A stretch of DNA of 64,000 nucleotides from Perkinsus olseni (lineage: Eukaryota; Perkinsozoa; Perkinsida). Positions 21,792 through 34,175 of the stretch are shown piece after piece. Position 1 is the stretch's first letter, and each line of letters opens with the position of its first letter. Location of the stretch: contig JABANN010000082.1 in the NCBI GenBank assembly GCA_013115125.1, positions 1 through 64,000 on the forward strand, read 5' to 3'. The translations under genes and the position numbers were made by a program. The notes beneath the pieces are model-generated. The model had not been told where the DNA came from, did not search any database, and worked only from the letters and a program-made list of their open reading frames with translations.

Positions 21792-24695
21792 TCATTCCCT
21801 AGCTTCTGCCCGTCGATGCTCGGCTGTAGGAGAAGTGATGGGATGATAATCCTCCACCCCATCCTTCTGATGATGGTGCTGCTGGTCGACAACTATCTCG
21901 GGTGGTGGTGGTATCATGCTGGTTGCATGGATATCATCGTGAGCCCCTGATGCTGGTGCCGGTCGGCCAGAATCGGTTGAAGAGAAAAGCTGAGCTCTCT
22001 TAGCTGCTAAAACCTCATCAAGATGACGCAGATGTGCCCTGCGATAATGGTAATGAGCACCATGGCTGCCATGCTGTTATTGCTGCTGTTGTCGTTCTAC
22101 TTCACATGTTGCAGTTGTTGATGTCTCTGATGTATCCTCTCCCTCTGCATCTCCGCCTTCTCCCTCTTCCTCTCCTTTCTAATACGACGACGATCTGTCT
22201 CAGCTGCCTGTGGACAACTGCCGTGTATTGCTCATCATGTGCTGCCGATCACCACCTCGTATTGTTGTAGCATGGAAGTCGACGACGACGACGATGATGA
22301 TGATGGCGACGAGGATACCGGAAGTCTGAGGGATGGGACCTGACAGATCGTGCTGCTCAAGCAGTACTCTCACGAATGATCGTAATGGGCATAGAAAACT
22401 ACCACTCCCCACGAGAAGCGACAGGATAGTCGTAAGAAGACGAGACGGTAATGTGGTGCCAGTCCGGGTTGAGTCCCGTGTCGGACCGTAGACGGCGTTA
22501 TGGGCGTGCGCGGGTAGGTAGGCTCAACAACAACAATAATGATGATACCTGTATCTGAGGGTCCTTCACTGGGGATTTAGGATGGAGAGACTCTGCAGCG
22601 TCCGGCATTGGATGAGCAGCAGCACCCTCAGCAGGTGGAGGAGGAGCAGGAGGCGCCATAACATCCACTGGCCTGTGAGATGGACAGTGCTGCATCGCTA
22701 CGATGATGAGGTTAGGACCACCCATCCATGAGGTCCCAGATCGGCACTTCTCCCTTCCCAGCGCCAATGATACTATTGGCGATACTCTGCCGACGGGCGG
22801 GGACACGTTGATGGGGATGCCCTCTCGGGTGCTGCTGCTCTCGACAAGAGCAGCCCCATCTACACCCACTACCACCACAGCCCCTTGATGGCAACAGCAG
22901 CCCCTCCTATTATTAACGAATCGGGAGGGGAGGGCCTGGCTGCTGCTGCTGCTGCTGCTGACATGCTACCTCTAAGCGGGGGGAGAGCGACTCCTGATCT
23001 CCATCCTCAGTGAACCGAAGGCTTGAGCCACTTCTAGCGGCAGTGAACCCAGGGGGGCATGCTCGAGAGCCAGCATGATGATGATGACTGGACGGGTGAT
23101 GCTGTTGGTGTCGAAAGGGACAGCAAGATGAGCACACATCACTCGAGACGCCGGAGGGGTGACGGTGGCAGTACACAGGGGGAGGGTCATCATCAGCAAC
23201 AGCCTCCTCCGTGATATCAGAGGACACTGTTGATGACGATGAAGGGAAGTGGCAGCAACAGCAGCCTTCTCCTCCGTCACCAGTAGTAATACTATGATCG
23301 CTGTATTGCTGTAATCGTGCAGCTGCTGTATTGATAAGATCGGACAAGCTGATGATGAATAAAGTTAGCGAGTCGATATAGACGCAGTAGCATGACGATG
23401 ATGATGCCTTACTCAGTTCTCACACTATCAATACGCTCTTTATAGGACTTCTCACTGAACCACAACGCTCCTGGATTATTATTATGCTGCTGCTGCCGGT
23501 GGTCCCTTACAAAGTATCCATCCTATCACACAGCCGTTTCTCCAGTGCATCCAGCATTGGCTGCAGCACATGGGACAGTACCACACCATCACCAGCAGCA
23601 GCAGCAGTCATGATGGGTGGTGCTGAATGATAATCGTTATAGGAAGTTTTGATGGCAACTTTCAGCAGGAGACAGCCATCGACGCTGACTCCTCGTCACC
23701 TTTGTGTGGTAGTTGATTATGATGTTGAGCAGTGGAGTCTAGTGACATGCTCCTCACTACTGTTGATGGTGCAGGTCGTGCTGCTGTTGTTGTGTGGCCT
23801 TGCCCGAGATGATCCTGACCACAGGCTCGACATGAACAACCGTGGGGAGAGGGCACCTCATAGAAGTATCCTGGTGTAGGCAGATGCGGTGATGCTACAG
23901 CGACAGGGCCCTCTCCTAGGGCCGGTGTCCGACGACCACCAATGGAAGAGGCGGGAGAGTAGGATGGGTTGTTAGTTCTCACTAATACCACACCACCAGA
24001 GCCACTACTCAATGTTAACCCATCTATGACAGCCGCAGCTGCTGCTGCGGGTGTTACTGACCTTGATGAAGTTGCCGATATACTCCGTACTACCTGAAGA
24101 CTGTCACCAATGATAGCCTCTTATTGAGACTTAGTGTTACATTGTGTTGTCGGTGGCTGGGAGTGATAGCAGCAGCAGCATGACAGTATTGTTGTGGTGT
24201 CCCCGGCTGTTGTTGTTGCTGTTGCCTACTAGACAACGGGAGTCCTGTTACTCCATCACTAGATGATACTGATAATAGAGATGTGCTAGCCCCCAAGGTG
24301 GTGCTACGTAGGGTGTAGGTAGTAGTAGTGTTCATGATGGGGACACTACTACGACCAGTGGAAGCTGCTGCGGGTGGAGGGACTGCTCCTGTAGTAGCGG
24401 CAGCTGTCATTGTATAGGGCATTCTTGTGGCGTTATCGCTGCTATTGTTAGCACCGTCGCAGATCTGCTGATTACCAGGTGTGGGAGGGTCACCACAAGA
24501 GGAGGAGGACCGTGTCGTTCCTAGTCTGGCTGCACTGCTGCTGCTGCTGGCAGGAGTAGGGTAGGTAGGCGACGTAGGAGTTGGTCGCGTTCCCGTGATG
24601 GCAGCTGTAGTACTAACCCCCCTGCTCCCATTAACCCGGTTGTTGTTCATGACGATGCTGCTACCCGAATATACTTGTTGCATTGGCAACAACAA
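21792..24695 (-). CDS. Large disordered protein with coiled-coil segments
   Basis: At least eight exons on the minus strand with compatible phases. From the N-terminus: a Ser/Thr/Pro-rich region; VVRSISATSSRSVTPAAAAA; a short exon VLSHVLQPMLDALEKRLCDR; another, EKSYKERIDSVRTE, both likely coiled coil; a Cys/His-rich stretch (EGCCCCHF, HRHPSGVSSDVCSSCC); a proline-rich segment; and a highly charged helix DRRRIRKERKREKAEMQRER continuing to RRAHLRHLDEVLAAKRAQ. The exon near 22200-22450 is not resolved. A 32-nt intron (22074-22105) removes an in-frame stop. A scaffold or centrosome-type role is possible from the coiled coils but is unproven. Confidence 0.5.
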
Positions 24696-25265
24696 CGAGA
24701 GGAATAGCGGAGGGGAAGGTCACTCTGCTGTCACCAATCTTACTTTGTCATGAGACTTCCATCAACTCAACAACAACTGCATGATAGCGTATAGCATAGG
24801 AGACCATAGTAGTAATAGTAATGGCAATAGCAATGATAATGATAACAACAATAGCCGAGGCCGCTGGTTGGTGATGACGACACAAAGAACAGCATAATGA
24901 TACTATTGAGGATCATGTCAACAACAACAGCTATTCCTACGAGCATTACTCAACGATAATGAGACTTCTTGCATTACCATCAGCAGAGATGGTATACTTC
25001 ATGATGCTGTGATCGGGCAGGTAGACTATTTCTCCTGCTACTATCACTACATCGTCGGTATTACACTGCTATTACTACGGTCATGGTCACTCCGTTATGC
25101 TAGCGATAACGATCATGATGAGAGTAACTACTACGTTCAAGATGATGCGGCGAATGACGATGATGATGATGACGGGTCACATCATGACATCGAATATGGT
25201 ACGCAATGGTAACAACACAACAGTAAGGAAGAGGAGGAAGATGGGAGGAGGCGTGGTTAGCTGTA
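24696..25265. other. Spacer between two minus-strand genes
   Basis: AT-rich, with interrupted GAT/ATG and AAT/AAC runs. The small open stretches on the plus strand lack coding character. It probably holds the nucleoporin 3' UTR and the promoter of the next minus-strand gene. Confidence 0.5.
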
Positions 25266-28200
25266 TTAGCCACGACGCTTCACTCTGAGTATCCTTCGAC
25301 CAGGCTTAGCAGCAGCTGGCTCCGCTCCGAATGGGTTAGGTGCCGATGATCCTATTGGCGCATGAATGAAGGATGAGCGACAAGCATGAGGTAGCCTACC
25401 AGATGGTTGCTGCTGCTGCTGTGTAGTTGTCGAAGAAGGCATCGAGAACGTTGCACCAGCAGCACCAAACATACCTCCACTACTGGCTCCACTACTACCA
25501 CCAGGAAGAGCTGTACCAAATATACTACCACCAGCAGCAGCGGTGGCATTGGGAGTGGCACCTGAGAGGCTGACTATAATAGAGAATGATGACAGAGGTT
25601 CATTACCGAAGATGGATGAAGATGATGATGATGATGATGACGTTGCTGCATTGTTACTAGTACTACTACTGCCGAACATGCTACTACCCGAGGGATTGCC
25701 AAAGACGGTAGAACCTGATGAGAAAATACTAATACGAGGATGGAGCAAGCTATTACCTTGGGACGGCTGCTGTTGTTGTTGGGTCGCAGCACCAAATGGC
25801 GAACTGCCGAACATACCACCAGCGCCACTACTCGCTTGCATCGCCGAGCCGAACGATGATGATGCTAGTGCACCTATGACGATGTAGAACCCCATGCTAT
25901 ACACGAACACCAACTACCTCCACTCGACTGCTGTTGGAAGATGCTACTGCCTCCAGTGGTTGTCGCAGGGGTAGTACCAGCAGAACTGCCGAATATTGAT
26001 GATGAAGACGAGGCAGCAGCTGCCGGACCACCGAAGAGTCCACCGCTACTCTGAGTGGTAGCAGCAGAAGGCACAGCGCCGAACATACTAGTACCTAGGA
26101 ATAATTATGTTGACGCACTGGTGTCGATGATAGCGGTGACTTACCGGTAGAAGAGGGAGCGGTTGTGCTTCCAGCAGGAGCAGCAGTGGAGCCGAAGATG
26201 CTACCAGGAGTAGCAGAACTACTACCAGCATTGCCAAAGATACTTCCACCACTACTGCTGGTAGTGCCCATGACAGCGGTTCCTGTTGGAGCAGCAGGGG
26301 TACCAAAGATACTTCCAGTGGATGCTGATGAGCCAGCATTGCCAAATATACTACCCCCACTAGAGGACGCTGTCTTATCGGGTGATGGTAGAGAGAAGAT
26401 GGAGGAGCCAGTAGTAGCAGTAGCATTGCCAAATATGGATGACGATGATGATGATGATGATGATGATGATGCTACAGCATCCGTAGCGGCAGCAGGTTTG
26501 GCGGTTGTAGGGCCGAATATACTACCACCTGAGTTGGAGCATCCAGACTAGTACTATTGATGTAGCTGCTTACCTTCATCCTTCTTGGATGTGGTAGCGA
26601 AGATGGTGGAAGCTGGCGTCGCACTGGTAGTTGACAGATTGCCGAAGATACTACCACCAGCGGCTGAGGAGGAGGATGATGAGCCAAAGATACTGGAAGA
26701 GGAAGCCGACCCAGTGGTAGTGCCGAATATACTGCCACCGGAGGTGGTACCTGAGGATGGAGCACAACAACTGTTAGGGGGCAGCACTCGGAGAACGAGC
26801 CGTACTACCACTCTTATTATCGCCACTGGTGCCACTGCCGAATATAGCGCTAGTACTGCCGAATATACTGCCACTACTGCTGCTAGCTGCTGCTGCTGCT
26901 GCCGGCGGCGGTGTACCGAAGATGCTGCCACCTGAGGACAGAGCGCTGTACTAGACTACTTCAATAACAACAACCCATCGACGGACCAGTAGGCTGTTGC
27001 TGCTGCTTGCCCTTCTTCTCTTCCTCGTTATCGCTCTCATCATCATCATCAGCATTGGGAGCAAAGCCATCATCATCGAAGAAGTCAGCATCACTAACCT
27101 GTCGTGAGTAGCATTAGTAATATCACCACACCCATAATGAGTAGCCTCACCTTGGTCGGATCGCCCCAGATAAACCCACCCTTCGGTGGCTCCGTTGCTG
27201 TAGCAGAGGCAGCAGCAGTAGCTGGTTTAGTATCCTTAGTCGACTCCTTCACAGGCTGAGTTGTTGGTGTGACCTCTACCACTTCATCATCCTCATCACT
27301 TTCGTCTGCTGGTCTAGTCCTCTTAGCCTTCTTATCAGGTGTCTCACTAGTCTTACCAGCCACATCAGCTGATGTTGACGATGCTACACCAGCAAAGAGA
27401 GATGCACCAGCAGCAGGACCGGTAGTAGCAGGGGTGGACGAAGAGAACAAGGAGGTCCCAGTAGATGGGAGGATGGACGATGTCGTGGTCTTCTCGAGTG
27501 GACCGGTGGCAGCATCAGCACTGCTGCTGCTAGCAGGAGGTTGCGACGGAGCACCAAAGATACTAGATACCGCAGCGCCCGATGAGGTAGCAGTCGAACC
27601 GCCGAAAAGGGCCGAGGACGATGATGGCGTCGTAGCGTTGCCAAAGATAGATCCTGTAGTGGTAGTATCAGCGGCGGCTGCGGCGGGCGTTGTCGAAGCC
27701 TTATTATCCTGAGGTATAAGCATTGGGTAGGGTAGGTGATCACCACACTCACCTCCGTCGGCTGGGGTGCTACTGTGGTCTTGAAAACACCGCTGTCTGT
27801 CTTCTTGGTCGCTGCGGTAGATGTCACCTTATCTTCTGCTGGCAGACCGAATAAAGGACCTACTACAGCTGATATCTATATAACATTATAACACTATTAC
27901 TATTGCTGCTCGGCTTATTGTTGTTGGTACTACTGCCGAATACAGGAGACTGCATGCCTGCTGGGAGGGCGGCCTTGGAAGCAGAGGGCAGTGCCGCCGC
28001 CGCTGGTGATGATGACGTAGGTGGTGCAGTGTCGACTACGGGCTGTTTGGTCGCTAATAATGCCGATAGACTCTTCATCCCTGTATGAGTCTCTGTAGTT
28101 GGGCGTAGGCCGCTGAGTGGTGGTCTACGGCGTCGTAGTGGCCTTGGTGGCCTGTACAGCTGCTGTTGCTGCATAGCCTGCTGGCCCTGTTGTGTAGCTG

Positions 28201-29623
28201 CTCCAGTCGCTGCTGCTGCTGCTGCCATACGATCCAGATTAGCCATTATATTACGTGATGTGGCCAAGGCCCTCTCCTGTGATGGAGTAGTAGATGATAA
28301 CATTGACGTGTATCTGCCACCACCACCAACAGCAATGATGGAGGGTGTCCAGATGGCCCGAATGACTACTACCTTGGTAATGTTGTCATTGGATAATGAT
28401 GCCTTTCCCTCCTACCGCTACCATACGGCAATGCTGCTGCCGGTGTAGTTAATGCTGTTGATGACGATACCCCAGCAAACCTGGAGCTACTGTTGGGTCC
28501 TAGCGTCATCCTCTTGGCAGGTAGCTGCTGATAAGAGCCCATCCCAGTAGTCCTCCGAGATCTATCATTATCATCGGTGTTATAGTAATCTTCACCAAAG
28601 ACCCCTGATGCTTCCCTCTCCGATGATGGTCTATTTCGTTTACGTAGAGTAAGACCTGAGGGTATTGAACCTTTAATGGTCGATAGGCACTCGAGGTGTA
28701 CGACAACAGCTAGTGTTCGGTATTACTACTTGACGACCCTCGTTGTTTAACAGGCGTCCGTTTGCTGTGGCTCAGTCGTGGTACCAATACTAAATCATCA
28801 TTATCAGCAGTTGATTCCGATGTTGCAGGTAGCAGGTCTGAGATGGTGGCTAACACTATCCTATCCTACTTGATCGATGTTGTACTAGAGTTTACTACCT
28901 CCATCATCATGGCGCCGGCGGTGTGTAGTGGCAGCGGAGTTCGAGGCGAATGGTTTGAAGTCGAATGTTGGGGAGGGTGACTCTTTGAACCGTGATGGGG
29001 CTGCCAATAGCACAGGATGGCGATGATGATGATAGTTGTGTTGATAATATATAGTACGGGACGGGGGCTCCTCCTCCTCCTGTACATCCTCTTCCTGCAC
29101 CTCATCGGAGATATCATCATCATCACTGTCCCCTTCATTAGTGTCGTGCTCTTGTCCACTTCTACGGAACACCGACTTAATAGCGGTAAAAGGACGTGTA
29201 GCAAGACCCACTATTCTACCAAACCTGAACATCATCATCACCAGCGGCAGCAGCAGCAGCATCCCTCCTTCTCGGATTACCATGTAGACTCCTTATCATC
29301 ACCATCCTCCTCACTGTGTGATGTATGGTTAGCAACAGCAGTCGTCTCTGGCCTGTTATACGGTGCTGTATGTAGTTGTGTGGTTGTTGTAGATCGGCGG
29401 CCACGGCGGCCGAGTGTACGTCTCGCCGATCGTGTTGGACCATGATGACCTCCTCCCTAATGCATATGATCATCATCATGCCCCATGGATATCCTCCCAT
29501 TACTACATAGTGTTCAGTATTCCTACTCCTGTTGCTGCTGCCAGTAGTAGTAGTAGTATGGCCACTTAGACGAGGTAGCCCCAGCTCCCGAGGGCCTGGG
29601 TACTCGTCCTCCTCGAACATCAT
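25266..29623 (-). CDS. FG-repeat nucleoporin, probable nuclear-basket type
   Basis: A large multi-exon minus-strand gene. The body is Ser/Thr/Ala/Gly-rich with dozens of SIFG, MFG, LFG and FGS repeats across 25300-27700, the phase-separating repeats that let transport receptors cross the nuclear pore. The N-terminal part starts MMFEEDEYPGPRELGL. After an intron it carries a possible amphipathic helix WFGRIVGLATRPFTAIKSVF, then basic linear-motif regions (LSHSKRTPVKQRGSS; KRMTLGPNSSSRFAGVSS). An acidic segment with DKKAKRTRPADESDEDDE lies near the middle. The last residues are GRRILRVKRRG, like the basic C-termini of Nup1/Nup136-type proteins. Exon limits within the repeats were not all resolved. 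Membrane or basket placement is inferred. Confidence 0.78.
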
Positions 29624-29801
29624 ACTAGATGATCAACAATAACGCAACTACAATGCTGATGAGTAGTAGTAATACACCACTCAAATCGATCATTCGGGCG
29701 CGCCCGGCTGCGGTTTTGAGGTGATCTGCTGCTGCTGCTGACTCCTGGATGGTTAGTCCTGTTGTTGTAGATTGTAAATTACCGTTGCGTCCTCTTCCGC
29801 T

Positions 29802-30955
29802 ATGTCTGCATCTAAGTTGAATGATCAGTGGGATAGTGATTCTGATGATGACTGGGAGGCTGCTGATGCTGGACTAGATGATATTCAACAGAATGAGGAA
29901 GCTGCAGCTGAGAAGGCATTATCAACACCAGCACCACAGGTATGAATAATACACTGTCATACAGGTTATGTCATACAGTAACGATGACAGGTAGCTACTA
30001 CTAAGAAGGCTGCTAGCAAGCAGCAAGCGGCGGATAAGGGTAGTAGAAGATAGTTCGCCAACGCGGCACAGGTGACGCTGTTGACAGGTAGCGGTCCGAA
30101 GGTTACTACCACTACCAAGGAATTCGATGCTGATGATGTACCACTCGATGATCCTGTGGCGGAGAAGGCTCGTCAACAGCGCATGGTAGTAGTTGTAGTA
30201 GTAGTAATGGTGTATTATGATGGTAGTGTTGTAGATCGAGAAGGCTGATATGGAAAACATTTGCGATATGTTTGGCGTAGCAGCTCCCAGTGATGCCACT
30301 GATAATAATGGTGATGATAGGGTTATCATAATACTGTTAGTGTTGTTGGTAATTAACCTTACTGTAGGTGATGGATCGGAACACGTGAAGATACGCGAGA
30401 CAACTACTGTTGTGGAGAAGGATTCATTCGAGGAATTACAATTGAAGACTTTGAAGGATGTTGAACAGCTTAGTGAACGGTAATAGTAATGGTACGCGTA
30501 TTGCTTACGTTATTATGAATACCATCAGGTGTGTTGGCAAGCTGAATGATTGCCGCACTAAGGCAGCATGCTTCAACTTCATGCGTGATACCCTTAGAGG
30601 GATAGAAGGGAAATTGGATCAGGATGAGTGTACTAAGCTCATTAAAGAGTTGCAGACATTAGTAACATCAAAGAAGCAAGAGAAGGTAATACTAGCAACA
30701 ACAAGGCATGCCTGATATTGTAGTAGCGTTGGATGGTGTTTATTAGGCTGAGAAGGATAGGAACCGTAAGAAGCAGGCTACCGACGTATCACAAATGAAG
30801 AAGGGCGCTAAGGTCGATTATCAGGCTGAAATGGATATGATGTACTATTACTAGTTATACAGATGCCAGTCGTGGTGCTGCCACTGCCTTTTAGGTATGG
30901 TGATGGTTACGGTGAGTATGATGATGAATATGATGAGTATGCCGACTTCATGTAA
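29802..30955 (+). CDS. EIF3J: Eukaryotic translation initiation factor 3 subunit J
   Basis: At least seven exons. The first (29802-29939) encodes an acidic, Trp-containing N-terminus (WDSDSDDDWEAADAG), typical of the eIF3j motif that binds eIF3b. Later exons encode KEFDADDVPLDDPVAEKARQ, DMENICDMFGV, LQLKTLKDVEQLSER, FNFMRDTLRGIEGKLDQDEC and a Lys-rich stretch, and the protein ends GYGEYDDEYDEYADFM. eIF3j joins the 40S subunit near the decoding centre and helps recruit or recycle ribosomes. The start lies only about 180 nt from the divergent nucleoporin start, so the two probably share a promoter region. Introns are about 45-60 nt. Confidence 0.85.
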
Positions 30956-31255
30956 GGATAGTATCATCATAGGCAATGAACAGCATTAATGCTCATCATC
31001 CTCATGCTTCTCGACCACCAGCAGCAGCAGCAGCAGTCGTTACTGACCATTCCGGTTGCTATATCAGTCCTACGGGCTCTGTAGTAATATCGTCATAACA
31101 ATAATAGTCATACTTGAAGATGATAACAATAATATGGCCTACTAACCATTACCATTACCATTATCATCATCATCATACCCTTTCATCCATCAGCTATCAG
31201 TGTTACAGTTATCATAGGGGACCTCAGGGCAAATCCTCATTGTTTCCCAACTCGC
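30956..31255. other. Spacer after eIF3j
   Basis: Trinucleotide-rich (ATC, CAG) non-coding sequence with no supported gene. Confidence 0.6.
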
Positions 31256-31591
31256 ATGCCTGTCAAGGGAGATAATACTAAATCGTCCCCTAATCGGAGT
31301 ATTATTCCCTTCCTTATACAAATCATCGGTGAGCCAGCCTATCTGTATACAACGCAGTCATCATCTAGTCTCTGTTACAGTATCGGCAGCACTGGTATAT
31401 TACTATAACCCATGCGATGTCCCTTGGGAAAGGAGGAGGGATTGCGGTTGGTCTGGTAGTAGTCTTGTTATTATTGCTCATCGTGCTGTGATCTGTTATT
31501 GTTGGCAACAGGTGTGAGCCGTACTAGATGTATACAAACAGGTAAATTAGAACTACCTGGGTATGAGGGTATCATTGAGATAGCTATGTAA
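31256..31591 (+). CDS. Tiny single-pass membrane protein with Cys-rich segment
   Basis: Three exons, 31256-31328, 31381-31455 and 31512-31591, have exact phases and give about 75 residues. After MPVKGDNTKSSPNRS comes a hydrophobic helix (IIPFLIQIIVSAALVYYY), then NPCDVPWERRRDCGWSGVSR and RCIQTGKLELPGYEG. The C-x-V-P...R-x-D-C-G...C spacing resembles the first half of a trefoil/P-type domain. The usual CCW end is missing, so homology is only suggested. No single exon would be noticed alone; the phase agreement at both junctions is the main evidence. Confidence 0.6.
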
Positions 31592-32050
31592 GACTAGCAT
31601 CAGTAGTACGCAATACCGCCACAGTTTATCATAACAGATACGCCCTAGTGGCTCTCATAGCGAGCACGATGCTACATTATCTGTCGGGATTTCCAAGGAC
31701 ATCGCTCCTATTGTAGTACACCATCATCATCAGCTGTATGAGTAGGAGTGTGTAGTTACCACGCTATCGCCCTCTATGTGGTTCATCACCTGACTAGATG
31801 CTGTTATGATGGTGATGTTAGCGATAATGTACCACATTGTTATACAAGAGGGTGAGGGGAGGTGGTAGGAGCATCAATGATGATGGTGATGATGTTCACA
31901 GCTTTGAACATGGCATCATTCGTCTTTTTTCATTGTCACCATCATCGCCTCCATGATACTCCTCTAGCGATTGTTTCTATGGCTTCACTGCGTCTCGTTA
32001 TTTATTTCACTTCTCCATTGCTCTCCTTAACACCACAGCTGTCTACCATC

Positions 32051-33366
32051 ATGTCTATCGTAATGTGGCCATCATTCAGCATATGCCGCCCATCACTGGA
32101 AGCGGTAGTAGCCAGATTAGCTGCTGCGGCCGAACGCCATTGGAAAATCTCTCTGGGTATATACACTGTTATACTCATAGGGTCTGCATCCATCACTGGT
32201 CAATGGCTGCGTAGACGTGCTGCTAGGAAGCAGCTTGTATCCATGGTCAGGACATTACCTAAAGTGGATCTACATTGTCATCTACACGGATGTATCAGGA
32301 GATCCACTCTATCAGAGATGATTGTGGCTAAAGGCGGCGAGCCGATGAAAGGCAATGCCTCCTTCAAGAGTATATCATTGAAGGAGGCATTTAATCTATT
32401 CCATCTCATCTATGAAGTTATCACAGATTCCCTGGCACTTAGACGTATAATACGCGAGGCATTAGCGGACTGTTATGAAGATAATGTTATGTATCTCGAA
32501 TTACGTACTACCCCACGACCATTGAGTGACTTGCCTACTAGAAGGGATTATGTTGATATATTGGTCGAAGAGGTGGATAGATGGCAGCAACAGCAACAAC
32601 AAGAACCTATGAGGCAGCAACACAGGAGGAGAATGGATGTACGTTTGATATTGGGATTGGATAGAGCAGGACCTATCGAAGCAGCTGAGGAGACACTGAA
32701 GTTGGCTATAGCATGGAAGTCTCGACGACCTGATCTATTCGTGGGTATGGATTTAGCCGGCAATCCAGTCAAGGGTGACGCGAGAGACTTCATGTAGGGA
32801 GTAAAGTTGGGCAAGAGTTCGTCTAGGCCATTGGGTGGTGGTGGTGGTGGTGGCAGCGATCTTCTGTTTTCAGACCCCTCTTGGAGCGTGCCCGGTGCCA
32901 TGGTCTAAAGATTACAGTCCACACGGCTGAAGTACCTGACCGTGATGATGAGATCGATGCTGTACTGGCATTTAAACCGGACAGGTTGGGCCACGCCTTG
33001 TGGGTTACTGATGATCACAAGAATATCATCATGGAGAATAACCTTAGTATTGAAGTGTGCCCTACATCCAATAGATGTACTCTACAACTGAAGAGCCTAA
33101 CACAGCACCCTTGCATGCAGACATGGCTAAGTACAGCACATAAGGTTTGTATATGCACTGATGACAGTGGTGTGTTCTCATCGTCATTGAGTGATGAGAT
33201 CATCGAAGCTTGTCGGTCCTGGGGCCTGACTCAGCTTGATGCGGTTTTACTGCAGCTTAGGGCTGTTGACATGGCATTCTGTGATGAGGATTTGAAGAAG
33301 GAGTTGCGGGATAGAATTCATACGTATGCACTCCTGTGTGAGGGTGGCCGTGGCGGTCAGCGTTAG
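32051..33366 (+). CDS. ADAL: Adenosine/N6-methyl-AMP deaminase-like enzyme with N-terminal membrane helix
   Basis: Two exons (to 32793, and 32874-33366) give 411 residues from the Met at 32051; upstream in-frame Mets exist from 31862. The catalytic parts are LPKVDLHCHLHG (HxH metal ligands), YLELRTTPR, GLDRAGP, VGMDLAGNP, ITVHTAEV (His-Thr-Ala-Glu), RLGHALWV, LSIEVCPTSN and ICTDDSGVF (Asp-Asp). The LELRTTPR and VCPTSN context fits the ADAL group, which deaminates N6-methyl-AMP to IMP, better than classical adenosine deaminase. A hydrophobic stretch near residues 33-55 (ISLGIYTVILIGSASITGQW) suggests membrane anchoring, which is unusual for this family. A polyglutamine insert lies between conserved blocks. 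Confidence 0.87.
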
Positions 33367-33872
33367 TTTTATTAATCCAAGTCCTGTTGTGTTCACACAT
33401 GAGCCATGCATCAATCTCATCAATCATATGATGCTATGTACCCCGCCTATGACTCCTACGACAGAGGTTCAGGACAGAGGGGAGGATGTCCTCAATGATG
33501 TCGAGTAAACATCACAATTCCTGACCACCAGTCATACATATATCAGTTTCATAATACAGCACTACTGCGGATACTTCCATCGTATGGAGGTCACAGATCG
33601 TCAACACGATCGTGTGAGCTTTCGGCTGGTACTGCCCTCAGCTAGCAGTGATACGGTGTACTCTTGAAGTGAGTCAGATACCAAAGAACGACATCAATCG
33701 AGAGGTGGTAGCGGTCCTTCATCGCTCCCATTTCATCCTTCACAGTGATTCCTCGTCTACTTCTGATGGCGGCCCAGACGGCCTGCTGGGGCGGAGGTAT
33801 GCCAACCATTATACTACCACGTTGGATGTGCGAGTTCTAGGTTCGAAACGATCGAGCAGCTCTTGTCGGCTG
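33367..33872. other. Spacer, possible minus-strand exon
   Basis: A minus-strand open stretch around 33640-33810 reads GIPPPQQAVWAAIRSRRGI and VLWYLTHFKS and could be an exon, but no junction to a neighbour was found. Confidence 0.3.
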
Positions 33873-34172
33873 TCATGGGAGCACATCACTTTGGGGAGAT
33901 GTTGAACTCGTTGATATCATCTCGTTTAGAGGGTTCGAACCTCTCACCGCGAGAGAGTGATCATTGACAACGGCTTTGATTACGTCATTCACCCATAGAC
34001 GGTATGCATCGGAGTCATGTTACCACGTATCTTCGGTGGTGATGATAGTATGTCCGCCATGTGCATGGTGATTAAAGTATGAATGAGAACGTTCCCTTAT
34101 GATGTGCATTGTAGTGTTGAAGCGTCTGACAGCCTTATATTCCAAATCATAATCAAAACCCAAGAGTCCCAT
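33873..34172 (-). pseudogene. Minus-strand reading frame interrupted by an in-frame TAA
   Basis: The ATG at 34172 opens MGLLGFDYDLEYKAVRRFN and continues through NHHAHGGHTIITTEDTW, then meets TAA (34021-34023). The same frame continues with HDSDAYRLWVNDVIKAVVND up to a TGA at 33873-33875. Coding character is equal on both sides of the stop, and no GT-AG intron removes it in phase. It starts 4 nt after the ALG13 stop on the same strand. It could be a decayed gene, a readthrough product or an assembly error. Family not recognised. Confidence 0.4.
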
Positions 34173-34175
34173 CTG

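Noticed and set aside
25543-26935. Plus-strand frames rich in LP, PNI and DDD opposite the nucleoporin
   Set aside because: They mirror the FG-repeat codons of the minus-strand gene and lack independent features.
33920-33965. Sequence GGGTTCGAACC resembling a tRNA T-arm
   Set aside because: The T-stem pairs, but no matching acceptor arm, D-arm or anticodon arm is found at proper distances, and the stretch lies in a coding-looking minus-strand frame.
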